Part shown: piece by piece, positions 17,271 through 26,389 of the stretch
Position numbering within the stretch: the first letter of the stretch is position 1
How the letters are laid out: each line of letters begins with the position of its first letter
NCBI RefSeq assembly: GCF_034387475.1
Contig: NZ_JAXCIL010000001.1
Location: 2,542,001-2,606,000, forward strand
Length of the DNA: 64,000 bases
Direction of reading: 5' to 3'
Origin: Pseudomonas sp. Teo4
Lineage (GTDB): Bacteria > Pseudomonadota > Gammaproteobacteria > Pseudomonadales > Pseudomonadaceae
Position numbers and translations under genes: made by a program
Notes under the pieces: model-generated
Told to the model about the DNA's origin: nothing
The model's input: only the letters and a program-made list of their open reading frames with translations
Database searches by the model: none

Positions 17271-18392
17271 ATGGATATCGGTATGTTTTTGGTGCCATTC
17301 CGTCTGCCACAAACTAGCCTGAAAGATGGTTATGACTGGGATATGCAAGTCATCCGCTGGGCTGATGAGTTTGGTCTGTCGGAAGTATGGGTTGCCGAAC
17401 ACAGCACTATGCGCTGGGAGCCTGTATGCAGCCCGGAACTTTACCTGGCAGCCGCACTGGCCCAAACCAAGCAGATCAAGCTGTGCACCGGCGCTAACGT
17501 CCCGGCGCACCACAACCCGGTCGCTCTGGCTCACCGCCTGATGCAGCTCGATCACATGTGCCAAGGCCGTCTGATCGTTGGCCTGGGTGCTGGCGCCTAT
17601 CCGTCCGACCATAAAATTCACGGGAACTCCAATCCGCCTGAAAAGATGGCTGAAGCCGTGGACATCATGCGTAAGATCTGGGAAACAAAGGGCCCCTTCA
17701 AGTACGAAGGCAAGTACTGGCAGTTTGAAATCCCTGAGTACGACCCAGTACAACAGGGCCCATTCTTCGAACCGTTCCAACAGCCTGGCCCACCCCTGGC
17801 CATGGCGGGTCTCAGCCCAGCCTCCCGCACCCTCACTGAGGCCGGTCGCAACGGCTACCTGCCAATGAGCTTCAACGTGGGTCGTGAATACCTGGCCGGT
17901 CACTGGTACCGCTACATGCAGGGCGCCGAAGCCGCAGGCCATCAGGCCGACCGCAACCAATGGCGCGTAGCGCACAACATTCTGGTTGCCGACACCGATG
18001 AAGAAGCAATCGACCTGGCCGTCAATGGCGCCATGGGCCAAACCTACCGCGAGTGGCTGCTGCCAGGCTACGAGCGAGGCGGCTTCCTGCCAGTGATGGT
18101 GCCTGAGCTGGGCAAAGTCACCGCTGCTGATATCGACATCGAGTACCTTGCTCGTGAGAAGTGGCTGGTCGGCTCCCCTGACACCGTGATCAAGAAGCTG
18201 CAACGCGATCTCGACGCATCGGGCGGCTTCGGCACTCTGATCCACTTCGCGTTTGACTACCTGGATCAACGTGAACAGTACCGCCGTCACTTCGAACTGC
18301 TGGGTACTGAAGTCATCCCACGCATCAAAGGTCTTAAGCACAAGACCGAGACCTTGGCTGAGCTCAAGCGCCCTGCCGACGTTAAAGACTAA
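17271..18392 (+). CDS. Luciferase-like (LLM class) flavin-dependent monooxygenase
   Basis: A 373-residue TIM-barrel flavin oxidoreductase of the bacterial luciferase family, which uses reduced flavin supplied by a separate reductase. MDIGMFLVPFRLP, WADEFGLSEVWVAEHSTMRW and QLDHMCQGRLIVGLGAGAYPSD are the family signatures. GSPDTVIKKLQRDLD near the C-terminus is the usual closing motif. The start is ATG 17271 with GGAGG 5 bp before it. Relatives include limonene monooxygenase and the diketocamphane (type II Baeyer-Villiger) monooxygenases. The flavin reductase at 29559 is a plausible partner. Substrate unknown. Confidence 0.9.
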   Translation: MDIGMFLVPFRLPQTSLKDGYDWDMQVIRWADEFGLSEVWVAEHSTMRWEPVCSPELYLAAALAQTKQIKLCTGANVPAHHNPVALAHRLMQLDHMCQGRLIVGLGAGAYPSDHKIHGNSNPPEKMAEAVDIMRKIWETKGPFKYEGKYWQFEIPEYDPVQQGPFFEPFQQPGPPLAMAGLSPASRTLTEAGRNGYLPMSFNVGREYLAGHWYRYMQGAEAAGHQADRNQWRVAHNILVADTDEEAIDLAVNGAMGQTYREWLLPGYERGGFLPVMVPELGKVTAADIDIEYLAREKWLVGSPDTVIKKLQRDLDASGGFGTLIHFAFDYLDQREQYRRHFELLGTEVIPRIKGLKHKTETLAELKRPADVKD

Positions 18393-18405
18393 GCACTAAG
18401 GCTAA

Positions 18406-18431
18406 CCGGATGATTGGGATCGATCATCCGG
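18406..18431 (+). terminator. Hairpin after the LLM monooxygenase gene
   Basis: CCGGATGAT (18406-18414) pairs with ATCATCCGG (18423-18431) around eight bases, 13 bp after the stop. A short T-rich tract follows only weakly, so it is an attenuating hairpin at best. Confidence 0.5.
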
Positions 18432-18561
18432 AAAGGCTTTATCCGTGGCTAAGCCATCTCGCGGGCGCTGCGTTGAAACCGATACCGATCCAGACCAGCA
18501 CTCTCGAGAACGTGGACGTGTGATTTAGGCCACCACCGCAATCTATTCGATAGGCAGAACA

Positions 18562-19446
18562 ATGAAACTCGTCAGCTACGAAAATCAAGGCAAGCTCCAG
18601 CCTGGTCTCCTCATCAACGATCAGGTATTTGATACCGCCAAACTGCTTTCTGCCATTGGCGAGAAAAACGTCACCGATCTGACCAACCGCAAGCTTCTGG
18701 AAAGCTGGCAGGGCAAACTTGCGAACCTTGAAGACTCGCTGATCAGCGCTGCGAAAGCTCGTCCTGATACCTCGGTTGGCACCCTTGCGCAGGTGCGCCT
18801 GGGCCCACCGCTGCATGATTCCCACAAAGTACTGTGCGTCGGCCTCAACTACCGTGATCACGTTGCAGAAACTGGTCGCAAACTGCCGACCGCACCCGAC
18901 ATTTTCTGCAAGTTCAATACCTCGCTCATTGGCCCAACAGACGATATCGCCTGCTCGAAACTGACCCCCAACCTCGACTTCGAAGGCGAACTGGCCATCG
19001 TCATCGGCAAGTCATGCCGCAACGTGCCAGCTGAGGATGCCCTGAACTACGTCGCGGGCCTGACCGTGTTCAACGACACCTCCGCTCGTGACCTGCAGCT
19101 GCGAGGCACTCAGTGGACGCCGGGTAAAGCCATCGATGGCTCAACCCCATGCGGCCCGGCTTTGGTGACTTTGAACGAAATCAGCAATCCGCAGAACCTG
19201 GACATTCAGACTCGCGTCAATGGCAACGTGATGCAGTCGTCGAACACCAGCTATCAGATCTTCACCATCGCTGATGTTGTAGCCTTCGTCTCGACATTCC
19301 TTGAGCTATCCCCTGGCGACATCATCGCCACCGGCACTCCAGAAGGCATCGGCAGCAAGCGCACGCCTCCGGTTTGGCTGCAACCTGGTGATGTGGTCGA
19401 GATCGAGATCAGTGAAGTTGGCAAACTGCGCAACGTCGTTCGCTAA
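18562..19446 (+). CDS. Fumarylacetoacetate hydrolase-family protein 1
   Basis: A 294-residue FAH-superfamily enzyme. Members hydrolyse C-C bonds, decarboxylate or hydrate 2-oxo-enols with a divalent metal. The metal ligands sit in DFEGELAIVIGK (E-x-E), followed by VFNDTSARDLQ. SPGDIIATGTPEGIG is the conserved C-terminal loop. An N-terminal FAH_N-like domain of about 75 residues precedes the catalytic fold. It follows the LLM monooxygenase by 169 bp and could cleave the ring-opened product. A different FAH protein is at 41459. Confidence 0.9.
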   Translation: MKLVSYENQGKLQPGLLINDQVFDTAKLLSAIGEKNVTDLTNRKLLESWQGKLANLEDSLISAAKARPDTSVGTLAQVRLGPPLHDSHKVLCVGLNYRDHVAETGRKLPTAPDIFCKFNTSLIGPTDDIACSKLTPNLDFEGELAIVIGKSCRNVPAEDALNYVAGLTVFNDTSARDLQLRGTQWTPGKAIDGSTPCGPALVTLNEISNPQNLDIQTRVNGNVMQSSNTSYQIFTIADVVAFVSTFLELSPGDIIATGTPEGIGSKRTPPVWLQPGDVVEIEISEVGKLRNVVR

Positions 19447-19465
19447 CTCGCTTACGCTCGATGAG

Positions 19466-19492
19466 AGCCCAAGCTTAAGCTTGGGCTTTTTG
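19466..19492 (+). terminator. Rho-independent terminator after FAH gene 1
   Basis: AGCCCAAGC pairs with GCTTGGGCT around a TTAA loop (19466-19487), followed by TTTTTGC. It is 19 bp past the stop at 19446. Confidence 0.85.
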
Positions 19493-19527
19493 CTTTGAAA
19501 CCGGAAAAGTTGACAGGTGTAGATGGC

Positions 19528-19560
19528 AAAAATTTGGGAGCATATGCCCCCAAATTTTTT
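19528..19560. terminator. Bidirectional terminator in the FAH-PhyH convergent gap
   Basis: A nearly perfect palindrome with a GGG/CCC core flanked by A5 and T6 runs forms a U-tracted hairpin on either strand. It probably stops the minus-strand PhyH gene that ends at 19602. Confidence 0.75.
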
Positions 19561-19601
19561 CAACTCGCGCTGGCCATTGTTCACCCGTACAGCCACGCCC
19601 C

Positions 19602-20504
19602 TCATTTTTTGACGTAGTTATACACACTGCGCGCAATGTTGGAAAAGTGCGAACTTTTCTCTAACAACTCCATAAAGAACGTCTGATCGAAGGGTTCCTC
19701 AGGATAGAGTGCCACCCGTGGATCCTCGTACTCACGTACGTACCCTACACTGGCCCCACCCATTTCATACCCAATCAAACGCTGTAAGTCTGCAGGGAAT
19801 GTCTTTGCCACTTCCAGCGGAATGGAGAGATATTGGTTTTCCTCCTGCCGCACCCAGCCCACACAATAATCGATATTGAGTGCACGACGACTGGCTCGCG
19901 ACTTGTTCTCACCGCCACCATGAATCGTTTTGCCCGTATACACCAAAACAGATCCTTTTTTCATTTCTGCTGCAAGGGTGTCGGCCTGGGTGAAACCAAG
20001 AGGAAGCAAATTGTGTTTGTGACTACCAGGAATAACACGGGTGGCGCCGTTTTCTTCCGTGAAGTCATCCAAAGCCCAGATGGTGCTGACTTCAATATGA
20101 AAATTCACCGGAAAGTGATCGTACCAATCCCAAGCACCTTCGTCTCTATGAAGGAATTGGGCTTTTTGGCCAGGGTCAATGCAAATAACCTGCGTCAGAT
20201 TCAACTGCACCGCTGAAGCGTTCCTACCTAGGAATTGCCTTGTCGCCCCGAGCACGGTTGGATGCATCACCATGGCGTGAGACGCCCAGGCACGGGCAGG
20301 CACAGCGCCGCAACGGCGAGTGAGCGTGCCAACCGCATTGTTCTCGCCTTCCGGGGTGCGCTCCAGATAGGGCTGAATTTGGTCATTTACAGCATCAATA
20401 ACCTCATCACTGACTGCATTATCAATGATGCAGTATCCATCTGAGTCAAGGCAGGCAATGACCTCTTCGATGGAACAGTTGCTTGGGAGATGGATCAAGG
20501 ACAT
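19602..20504 (-). CDS. Phytanoyl-CoA dioxygenase (PhyH) family oxygenase
   Basis: A 300-residue Fe(II)/2-oxoglutarate-dependent oxygenase of the PhyH family. The iron triad is His119-x-Asp121 (FLHRDEGAW) and His195 (KTIHGGGENKS). Arg206 or Arg207 is the likely 2-oxoglutarate ligand. ALDDFTEENGATRVIPGSHK is the family signature. I start it at the ATG at 20504, which has GGAGG directly upstream, not at the longer in-frame start. It is divergent from the LuxR-type regulator. Such enzymes hydroxylate small molecules, so it may add a second oxygenation step to the P450 pathway. Substrate unknown. Confidence 0.88.
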   Translation of the reverse strand: MSLIHLPSNCSIEEVIACLDSDGYCIIDNAVSDEVIDAVNDQIQPYLERTPEGENNAVGTLTRRCGAVPARAWASHAMVMHPTVLGATRQFLGRNASAVQLNLTQVICIDPGQKAQFLHRDEGAWDWYDHFPVNFHIEVSTIWALDDFTEENGATRVIPGSHKHNLLPLGFTQADTLAAEMKKGSVLVYTGKTIHGGGENKSRASRRALNIDYCVGWVRQEENQYLSIPLEVAKTFPADLQRLIGYEMGGASVGYVREYEDPRVALYPEEPFDQTFFMELLEKSSHFSNIARSVYNYVKK

Positions 20505-20753
20505 ATACCCTCCAAAAAAACCAAAAACACTGACTTTCACATTGAAAGCTCTCAGGCACGCTATCGAATTATGAAACCAGGCACATCAACCTTAAGGATG
20601 AGTACCTAACAATCGCTTCGAAAACGGTGGCATGCATTGTGCTAAAGGCTTGGAGAGCGCTTGACTGCTCACCCAGCAGCTTGATCTGCACCATGAAATG
20701 GCGAGAATAAAAACCACGCTATATTTTTGTGCACCGAAACACGAGGCGCTATT

Positions 20754-21449
20754 ATGTATACCACAGAGTTAAGCAGCAAATGTCATGACTATGCGAGGAA
20801 CACTACCGCCTTCCTGAAAAACACGACCGGTTGTTCAGCAGTGGTGTTCACCTGGTATCAAGGCGATTCAAGCCAGCCACCCCATTTCCAACTGGGTGCA
20901 GATGAACGCATGATTGCCGAGTATTATGATACCTACTACGAAGCCGACCCGCTCCGCGCCGACCGTCTTATTCAGAGCGAGACTTATTACGAGACGCTGT
21001 CTAATGCGAGAGAGAGACATGATCAGAACTTACTGGAGAGATACTACCCCTTCCTTCGAAAATACAAAATCCAGGAGGAGCTCGACTTGTTGTTTTGTGC
21101 GGGCGGAACTCCGGTTGCGTCAGCTGCATTACTTATGCAAAACAGAAAAACAGAAAGCCTACGAAATGGTGACCTACAGGAAGTGCACAGATACTTGCAG
21201 TATACTTTCTCAATACTGCCAGCGGTTAGGCTAATTGAGCTCAACACCGAATTGGAAAGCCGTTACAAACTTACCCCAAAAGAGCGTGCAGTCGCTGAAC
21301 TCTTAGTCGCAGGCGAGTCGAACAAGTCCATAGCGGCGCTACTGGGTATGGAGCTACCAACGACCAAAACCCATGTGCTACACATTTTCGAAAAACTACA
21401 AGTAGAAAGCAGGGCAAAAATGATATCCCTTTTGGCGGGCATCCGCTAG
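20754..21449 (+). CDS. LuxR-family transcriptional regulator (orphan)
   Basis: A 231-residue regulator. The C-terminal LuxR helix-turn-helix is clear (LTPKERAVAELLVAGESNKSIAALLGM, about residues 168-196, then TTKTHVLHIFEKL). The N-terminal domain contains EYYDTYYEADPL, which resembles the Tyr...Asp-Pro part of autoinducer-binding domains, but the remaining acyl-homoserine-lactone signature residues are not obvious. There is no luxI-like gene in the window, so it would be a LuxR solo if it senses a signal at all. ATG 20754 has GAGG 7 bp before it. It lies between PhyH and permease 2 and could control either. Confidence 0.85.
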   Translation: MYTTELSSKCHDYARNTTAFLKNTTGCSAVVFTWYQGDSSQPPHFQLGADERMIAEYYDTYYEADPLRADRLIQSETYYETLSNARERHDQNLLERYYPFLRKYKIQEELDLLFCAGGTPVASAALLMQNRKTESLRNGDLQEVHRYLQYTFSILPAVRLIELNTELESRYKLTPKERAVAELLVAGESNKSIAALLGMELPTTKTHVLHIFEKLQVESRAKMISLLAGIR

Positions 21450-21654
21450 ACGCTACGCTGCCCAAACGCCCCTTGATGAGCCCTAGCAGGAGCCTTTACC
21501 CCAGATCCCTCTAATACCTTTGGTTGATGCGCACCGGTGACAGATCAGAGATAGTCGTGAAACGGCATGATGAGGCGCTAAAAAATATTACAAGTAAGCG
21601 ACCCACTTCACATGCAGAAACTGCCGCCCGACGTCTATTACCTATGGTGATGCA

Positions 21655-23103
21655 ATGAAAAACTTAGACGAGGCAGCAAAGCCTTCGCGCGCCTCCAGCA
21701 GTGATTGCTCTGAATTTGCTCCAGGCACACAGGCTCTGAAGGGAAAAATGAGCGGATGGGCGCTTCTTTTCTCAGTACTTGCATTTGCAGCCCCCGTCAC
21801 CTCAGTAAGTAGCTTAATACCCTTCGTGATTCAAGGCGGGGGGATTGGAGCGCCACTGTTGATCTTGGCAGCCACCGGTTTGATGCTAGCCTTCAGTATC
21901 GGCTTCGTTACCATGTCAAAACACGTAACGAAACCCGGGGCATTTTATGCCTATGTCGCTGAAGCGTGCGGCATTAAGATTGGACAAGGAACAGCATTCG
22001 TTGCTGTCTTCGCTTATTTCACGCTTGGTTTTTGCACTATCGCATTAGTCGGCCCTGTTATTTCGAACTTCCTATCTGATGTTTTCAAGCTCACTAATGT
22101 ACCTTGGTACGTAGGGAGCTTTATTGCTTTTGGCATAACCGGAACACTAGCCTACCTGCGCATCGATCTCTCCGCTAAAGTACTGACCCTGGTCATGTTT
22201 GCAGAGATAGGCGTCGTGCTTCTATTTAATTTGATAGTACCTATATCGACTGACAGCCAGCACCTATCCTTCGCGCCGCTTTCACCCACGCATTTTCTTG
22301 ACGGCAACTTCACCGTAGCGTTCCTGTACAGCATCATAATATTCATCGGTTTCGAATCCACGGCTGTCTATCGAGACGAAGTAAAAAACCCCGAAAGATC
22401 GATACCTATCGTTACTTACTGCGCCGTGCTCTTCATTGGAATTTTCTACGCCTTCAGCGCCTGGATGACAATCACAGCTTACGGTATCGACTATGTCATG
22501 GCAGTTGCTGACAAGGACGCTGCCAGTCTATTCATGAACGCCATGGCTAACTACTTGGGCAAAACCAGCGTAGACATCACGCGAGGCATCCTGATTATTT
22601 CCGCCATCGCTTGCCTGCTTTCAGCGCACAATGCTCTCGCACGGTACATACATTCGCTCAGTCGCAACGGTGCGATTCCACCGACATTCTCTAAAATCCA
22701 TCCAAAACATAAATCACCATACATTGCCAGCTTTACGTGCACCCTTGGGTGGGGCGTGGCCACTTTAGCCTTCATCAATTCAGATCCCAATGTACTCTAT
22801 GCCAGAGTTGGCGGCGTGGGCACCTATGCAATGCTTATCTTAATGTCACTGACCGCCATTGCAGTATTGTATTTCTTTCTTCGACGAAAACAGTTTGGTT
22901 TCAAGATCACGGTTTGCCCTCTGGTCGCCGTGGCCGGAATTTTGAGCTTCACCGTGCTTACCACAATAGATTTCCACTACCTCACGGGTGGCGAACCCGG
23001 CTCTGGAGTATGGCTACAGCTGATTATCGTCGTCATGTTTGCCTATGGTTACCTTTCAGCATCGCTGAAGCCACAGCCAGCCCTGATGATGACATCTGAC
23101 TAA
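21655..23103 (+). CDS. APC-family amino acid/amine permease 2
   Basis: A 482-residue 12-segment inner-membrane permease. ALKGKMSGWALLFSVLAFAAPVTSV at the start and FIGFESTAVYRDEVKNPERSIPIVTY in the middle match permeases 1 and 3 closely. ARYIHSLSRNGAIPPTFSKIHPKHKSPY is the conserved later segment. It is preceded by the LuxR-type gene and converges on the AcoR-like regulator. Probably an uptake system for the compound degraded by the region or an intermediate. Confidence 0.88.
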   Translation: MKNLDEAAKPSRASSSDCSEFAPGTQALKGKMSGWALLFSVLAFAAPVTSVSSLIPFVIQGGGIGAPLLILAATGLMLAFSIGFVTMSKHVTKPGAFYAYVAEACGIKIGQGTAFVAVFAYFTLGFCTIALVGPVISNFLSDVFKLTNVPWYVGSFIAFGITGTLAYLRIDLSAKVLTLVMFAEIGVVLLFNLIVPISTDSQHLSFAPLSPTHFLDGNFTVAFLYSIIIFIGFESTAVYRDEVKNPERSIPIVTYCAVLFIGIFYAFSAWMTITAYGIDYVMAVADKDAASLFMNAMANYLGKTSVDITRGILIISAIACLLSAHNALARYIHSLSRNGAIPPTFSKIHPKHKSPYIASFTCTLGWGVATLAFINSDPNVLYARVGGVGTYAMLILMSLTAIAVLYFFLRRKQFGFKITVCPLVAVAGILSFTVLTTIDFHYLTGGEPGSGVWLQLIIVVMFAYGYLSASLKPQPALMMTSD

Positions 23104-23285
23104 CAGACGAATTCATCTTACTCGTTTAATTGAGAACGAACGCCTCGACTGCCCATGACAAGCGCTTGAGGCGTTACTATTCAGCGTGATTACTCCACCC
23201 AATTACCCAACCACATCTCATCCATACTCCCCTTGGGAATAGACCGGGCGATTGATCTTGTGTTTAATCCGCCGAAAGCAGCCCA

Positions 23286-23315
23286 ATAAAAAAGGCCACC
23301 CTACTGGGCAGCCTT
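23286..23315 (-). terminator. Rho-independent terminator of the AcoR-like regulator gene
   Basis: On the minus strand AAGGCTGCCC, AGTA, GGGTGGCCTT is followed by a TTTTTT run, 21 bp past the stop at 23336. An extra 8-bp inverted repeat (AACGCCTC 23139-23146 with GAGGCGTT 23168-23175) follows permease 2 on the plus strand. Confidence 0.7.
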
Positions 23316-23335
23316 ATAGATACATGAGTCTACAT

Positions 23336-25156
23336 TCAGCATTTTACGCCGATATCGAAGCCTCGGCTGGTATAAGAGTCAATCTTCCTATAGAGAGTCG
23401 ATCGACCAATCCGAAGGATCTCAGCCGCCCGTAAACGGTTACCGCCGGCCTCGACTAAGGCTTCACGGATCTGATCCAGCTCAGCCTTCTGCAGTCGGCT
23501 CAGTCGGCTTCTCGCCAAGGCGCGACGGTGCAACTCGGTCAAGTCTTCGACTTTGACCTCACCGCCAGAAGCCTTGAGGGCCGCAGACTCCACCACCTCT
23601 TTCAATTGGCGGACATTTCCAGGCCACTCAGCTCCAACCAGGAGCTCCATCAGCCGTGCACCAGCGCGCCGTTTTTGCGGCAGCTGGCTAAGGAAATGCT
23701 CGACAAGCAGGGGGATATCCTCCCGACGAGTCCTCAACGGCGGCATTTGAATCTCAATGCCTTGCATACTTGAGATCAGTGGCAGCAGTTCATCTGTCAC
23801 CTTTCTAGCTGTCATCACGATGCGTGGCTGGGCCTTGGAAGAGATCAAGTCGGCTAACTGGTCACGGAAGATTGCCGGCAAGCTCTCCACCTCATGCAGA
23901 ATCAGCGCTGAGCCCTGATTCAGCTCATCGTCGATCTTCTGGAGATCCAATGGATTATCCAGACTTACTGCACTGCATTCGTAGGTCGAGATATCACTGG
24001 ACAACTGGCCAGCTACTGCCTCCGCCAACAATCGCTTGCCGGTTCCGGCCTCTCCAACGATGTAGGCAGGGATTTCGCGGCTAGCAGCGGTAGCAGCACC
24101 TTCAACAGAACGCTTGAAAGTGGAGCTCTTACCAACGATATGCTCGAAGTATTCCTTGCTAGCGGAGGCCCTTGGCACTACTACCCGCGCGCGGGACTCA
24201 ACCTTGCGTAGCCGGATTACCGAGCCCGCATCACTGTCGCCGGCGGATACAGGACGCACCTGGAGATGAAGGGTTCTGTCTGGGCCGCAGCAGATTTCAC
24301 GCTCCATCGGACGGTCTGAAGCCTGAACCTCCTGAGCATACCCAGCCAAAACGGCATAGTCGCTCTGGTCAAGCAACTGCATGGCACCACGGCTGGCAAT
24401 CGTCGTACGACCGTCCATCGCCACAACTGCTTCAGATCCACGCTTGCGCACCTCACGGAGGTACTCAGCAAGCAAGGACTGCTCCTTGGCTGCCAGGCGA
24501 GCAGCGAGCGCACTGGTAATCTCAGAAGCAGCGCCTTGTAGAATCAGCATGATCGAGCGGGGATCCATACCGACAACCAGGCGCTCTGGGAACGCAAGGC
24601 TCAGCACGCCTCTGATTGAACGTCGCAGCGGGTCTCGAATTGGCACCGAGGTGCAATACATGTCCTGGAGTGCATCATTAAAATGCTCAGCCCCCCAGAC
24701 CTGTACAGCACCACCCTCCTCGATCGCAGTGCCTTCGGAGTTGGTGCCGACCTGATCTTCCGACATGCAGCCCCCCAAGATTGGGAAGCATTTTTCTGCA
24801 CGCCGAACCATCTGGGGATCGCCACGAAAATCTGCGATCGTTCCCATTGAATCGGAAAGTGTAACAATGCCCTGAGAATCTATGCACAGACGCTCGAGCT
24901 CAGTAAGGATAGGGCTGGCGGAACGTAGAATTTGCTCGTCGATCTGAGGCTTGGCAATGAGATCCATCGCTTTCTGTGCCGGGCTCACCTGGCAGAGAAC
25001 ACTACGTTGCCATGAGCGGGCAATCACTGGCCTCAATGCGGACAGATCGGTATTGCGTGGGTCATCGAGAAACTGTTCTCGGAGTGAGATGATGGCAGAT
25101 TTGCTGAGTGAACCTGCAGCAATTTCATGCTGTCTAGTTGTATTCGTTTGGTTCAT
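23336..25156 (-). CDS. AcoR-like regulator with degenerate AAA+ domain (no GAFTGA loop)
   Basis: A 606-residue enhancer-binding-protein relative. The N-terminal sensor has the AcoR-type GAF pattern (VGTNSEGTAIEEGGAVQVWGAEHF, then SVPIRDPLRRSIRGVLSLAF, about residues 85-190). The AAA+ region (about 340-530) keeps Walker A GEAGTGKR (368-375). The segment that should carry ELFGH...GAFTGA is missing, and Walker B reads SALILHEV, with His421 where Asp is expected. A Fis-type helix-turn-helix ends the protein (NRLRAAEILRIGRSTLYRKI). Without GAFTGA it should not open sigma-54 promoters, as is known for TyrR-like proteins. ATG 25156 has GGAGG 6 bp upstream, and longer in-frame starts lack one. No -24/-12 promoters were found nearby. 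Confidence 0.88.
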   Translation of the reverse strand: MNQTNTTRQHEIAAGSLSKSAIISLREQFLDDPRNTDLSALRPVIARSWQRSVLCQVSPAQKAMDLIAKPQIDEQILRSASPILTELERLCIDSQGIVTLSDSMGTIADFRGDPQMVRRAEKCFPILGGCMSEDQVGTNSEGTAIEEGGAVQVWGAEHFNDALQDMYCTSVPIRDPLRRSIRGVLSLAFPERLVVGMDPRSIMLILQGAASEITSALAARLAAKEQSLLAEYLREVRKRGSEAVVAMDGRTTIASRGAMQLLDQSDYAVLAGYAQEVQASDRPMEREICCGPDRTLHLQVRPVSAGDSDAGSVIRLRKVESRARVVVPRASASKEYFEHIVGKSSTFKRSVEGAATAASREIPAYIVGEAGTGKRLLAEAVAGQLSSDISTYECSAVSLDNPLDLQKIDDELNQGSALILHEVESLPAIFRDQLADLISSKAQPRIVMTARKVTDELLPLISSMQGIEIQMPPLRTRREDIPLLVEHFLSQLPQKRRAGARLMELLVGAEWPGNVRQLKEVVESAALKASGGEVKVEDLTELHRRALARSRLSRLQKAELDQIREALVEAGGNRLRAAEILRIGRSTLYRKIDSYTSRGFDIGVKC

Positions 25157-25406
25157 GTCGATCCTCCACCCGGACAGGGTAGTAAGGCATAGCGGGCACA
25201 TCGCACGCATGATCTGGCGCTGACAGCGAGCAAAGCTACGCAGCAGAGCGACAGTGACGGAATATCCGTTCTGCAACCTTACGTCAATTAGCAGAGCGTG
25301 CAGTCCGTCCGATGACCCTCCGCGCAGGGAGGCTCATCGAGGTTTGGAGCGTTAACCTTTAGCCGAGGCGAGCCCTGAAGGGCCCGCGCAACAAGCTGTT
25401 CGCAAA

Positions 25407-26156
25407 TTACTGAGCGGTGTAACCACCATCGATGTAGAGCTCGGTACCAGTGACATAGCTGGACTCGTCACAGGCCAGGAACAGTACGCCGTAGCTGACT
25501 TCTTCAGAGCGAGCAGCACGCTTCATAGGCGTAGCGGCCACAAACGCTTTGACCGACTCTTCGCCTTCTTCTTCAGCCATAGGAGTGAGTACTTGGCCAG
25601 GGCAGACGGCGTTTACACGGATGTTGTCCACGACATACTCCATGGCTGCGGCCTTCGTCATCATGCGTACCGCCCCCTTGGAAGCCTGGTAGGAGAACGC
25701 GCCCGGGCCCGCGACGGCAGCATTGATAGAGCTGATGTTCACAATCGAGCCTCCGCCTGCACGGCGCATCGCTGGGACTGTGTGCTTGATGCCAAGGAAG
25801 ACACCCTGCTGGTTGATAGAAATCAGCTTGTTCCAGGCACTCAAATCCTCTTGATCGGCGGGCTTCATGGTGCCGACGATGCCTGCGTTATTGACCAGAA
25901 TATCGACTCGGCCCCAGCGACGCTCAGCTTCCGCAACTGCAGTGACCCAATCTGTTTCAGAGGTGACATCCATGTGTACGTAGTGAACATCATGGCCAGC
26001 ATCACGCAGCTGTTGAGCTACCGCAGTACCAGCGGCATCAAGAACGTCAGTCATAAGGACTTTTGCACCTTCCGCTGCGAACAGACGGGTATGGGCTTCA
26101 CCCTGACCACGTGCTGCACCAGTGATGATGGTGACTTTACCCAATACTCGATTCAT
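25407..26156 (-). CDS. Short-chain dehydrogenase/reductase (SDR) 2
   Basis: A 249-residue classical SDR. It has TGAARGQG, NNAG at about 89-92, Ser142/143 in NISSIN, and Tyr156 and Lys160 (YQASK), ending ELYIDGGYTAQ. Asp37 after the second strand suggests NAD use. Its sequence resembles SDR 1 at 10461. It is downstream of a palindromic ACTGTGCC site and next to the AcoR-like regulator. A role as alcohol dehydrogenase acting after P450 hydroxylation is an inference from context. Confidence 0.9.
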   Translation of the reverse strand: MNRVLGKVTIITGAARGQGEAHTRLFAAEGAKVLMTDVLDAAGTAVAQQLRDAGHDVHYVHMDVTSETDWVTAVAEAERRWGRVDILVNNAGIVGTMKPADQEDLSAWNKLISINQQGVFLGIKHTVPAMRRAGGGSIVNISSINAAVAGPGAFSYQASKGAVRMMTKAAAMEYVVDNIRVNAVCPGQVLTPMAEEEGEESVKAFVAATPMKRAARSEEVSYGVLFLACDESSYVTGTELYIDGGYTAQ

Positions 26157-26235
26157 TGCTTAACCTCGTCATTTTTGTTGGCTGGTGCCGTTTCTAAACC
26201 TACAGGGCCACATTAGCGTTGTGCAGCTCGCGTTA

Positions 26236-26254
26236 CTGTGCCATTTAGGCACAG
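26236..26254. promoter_or_regulatory. Palindromic operator CTGTGCC-ATTTA-GGCACAG upstream of SDR 2
   Basis: A perfect 7-bp inverted repeat with a five-base spacer lies 80 bp before the SDR 2 start. The half-sites match those at 15629 and 15795. The nearby AcoR-like or LuxR-type regulator is the likely binder. The rest of the gap 26157-26389 shows no gene. Confidence 0.55.
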
Positions 26255-26389
26255 CACTGACCTGGTGCGAGACCACCATGCCGAGCACCAAAAAATGCCT
26301 CAAAAAGCATCCTTTTGGCCATACCCAACACTCCACAAATGAGTACTTTATTTATAGAAATCAGTTAGTTACGACTCCTATTACAGACA

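Noticed and set aside
17142..18341. A 399-codon minus-strand frame opposite the LLM monooxygenase
   Set aside because: It mirrors the coding frame of the real gene, and no domain is recognisable.
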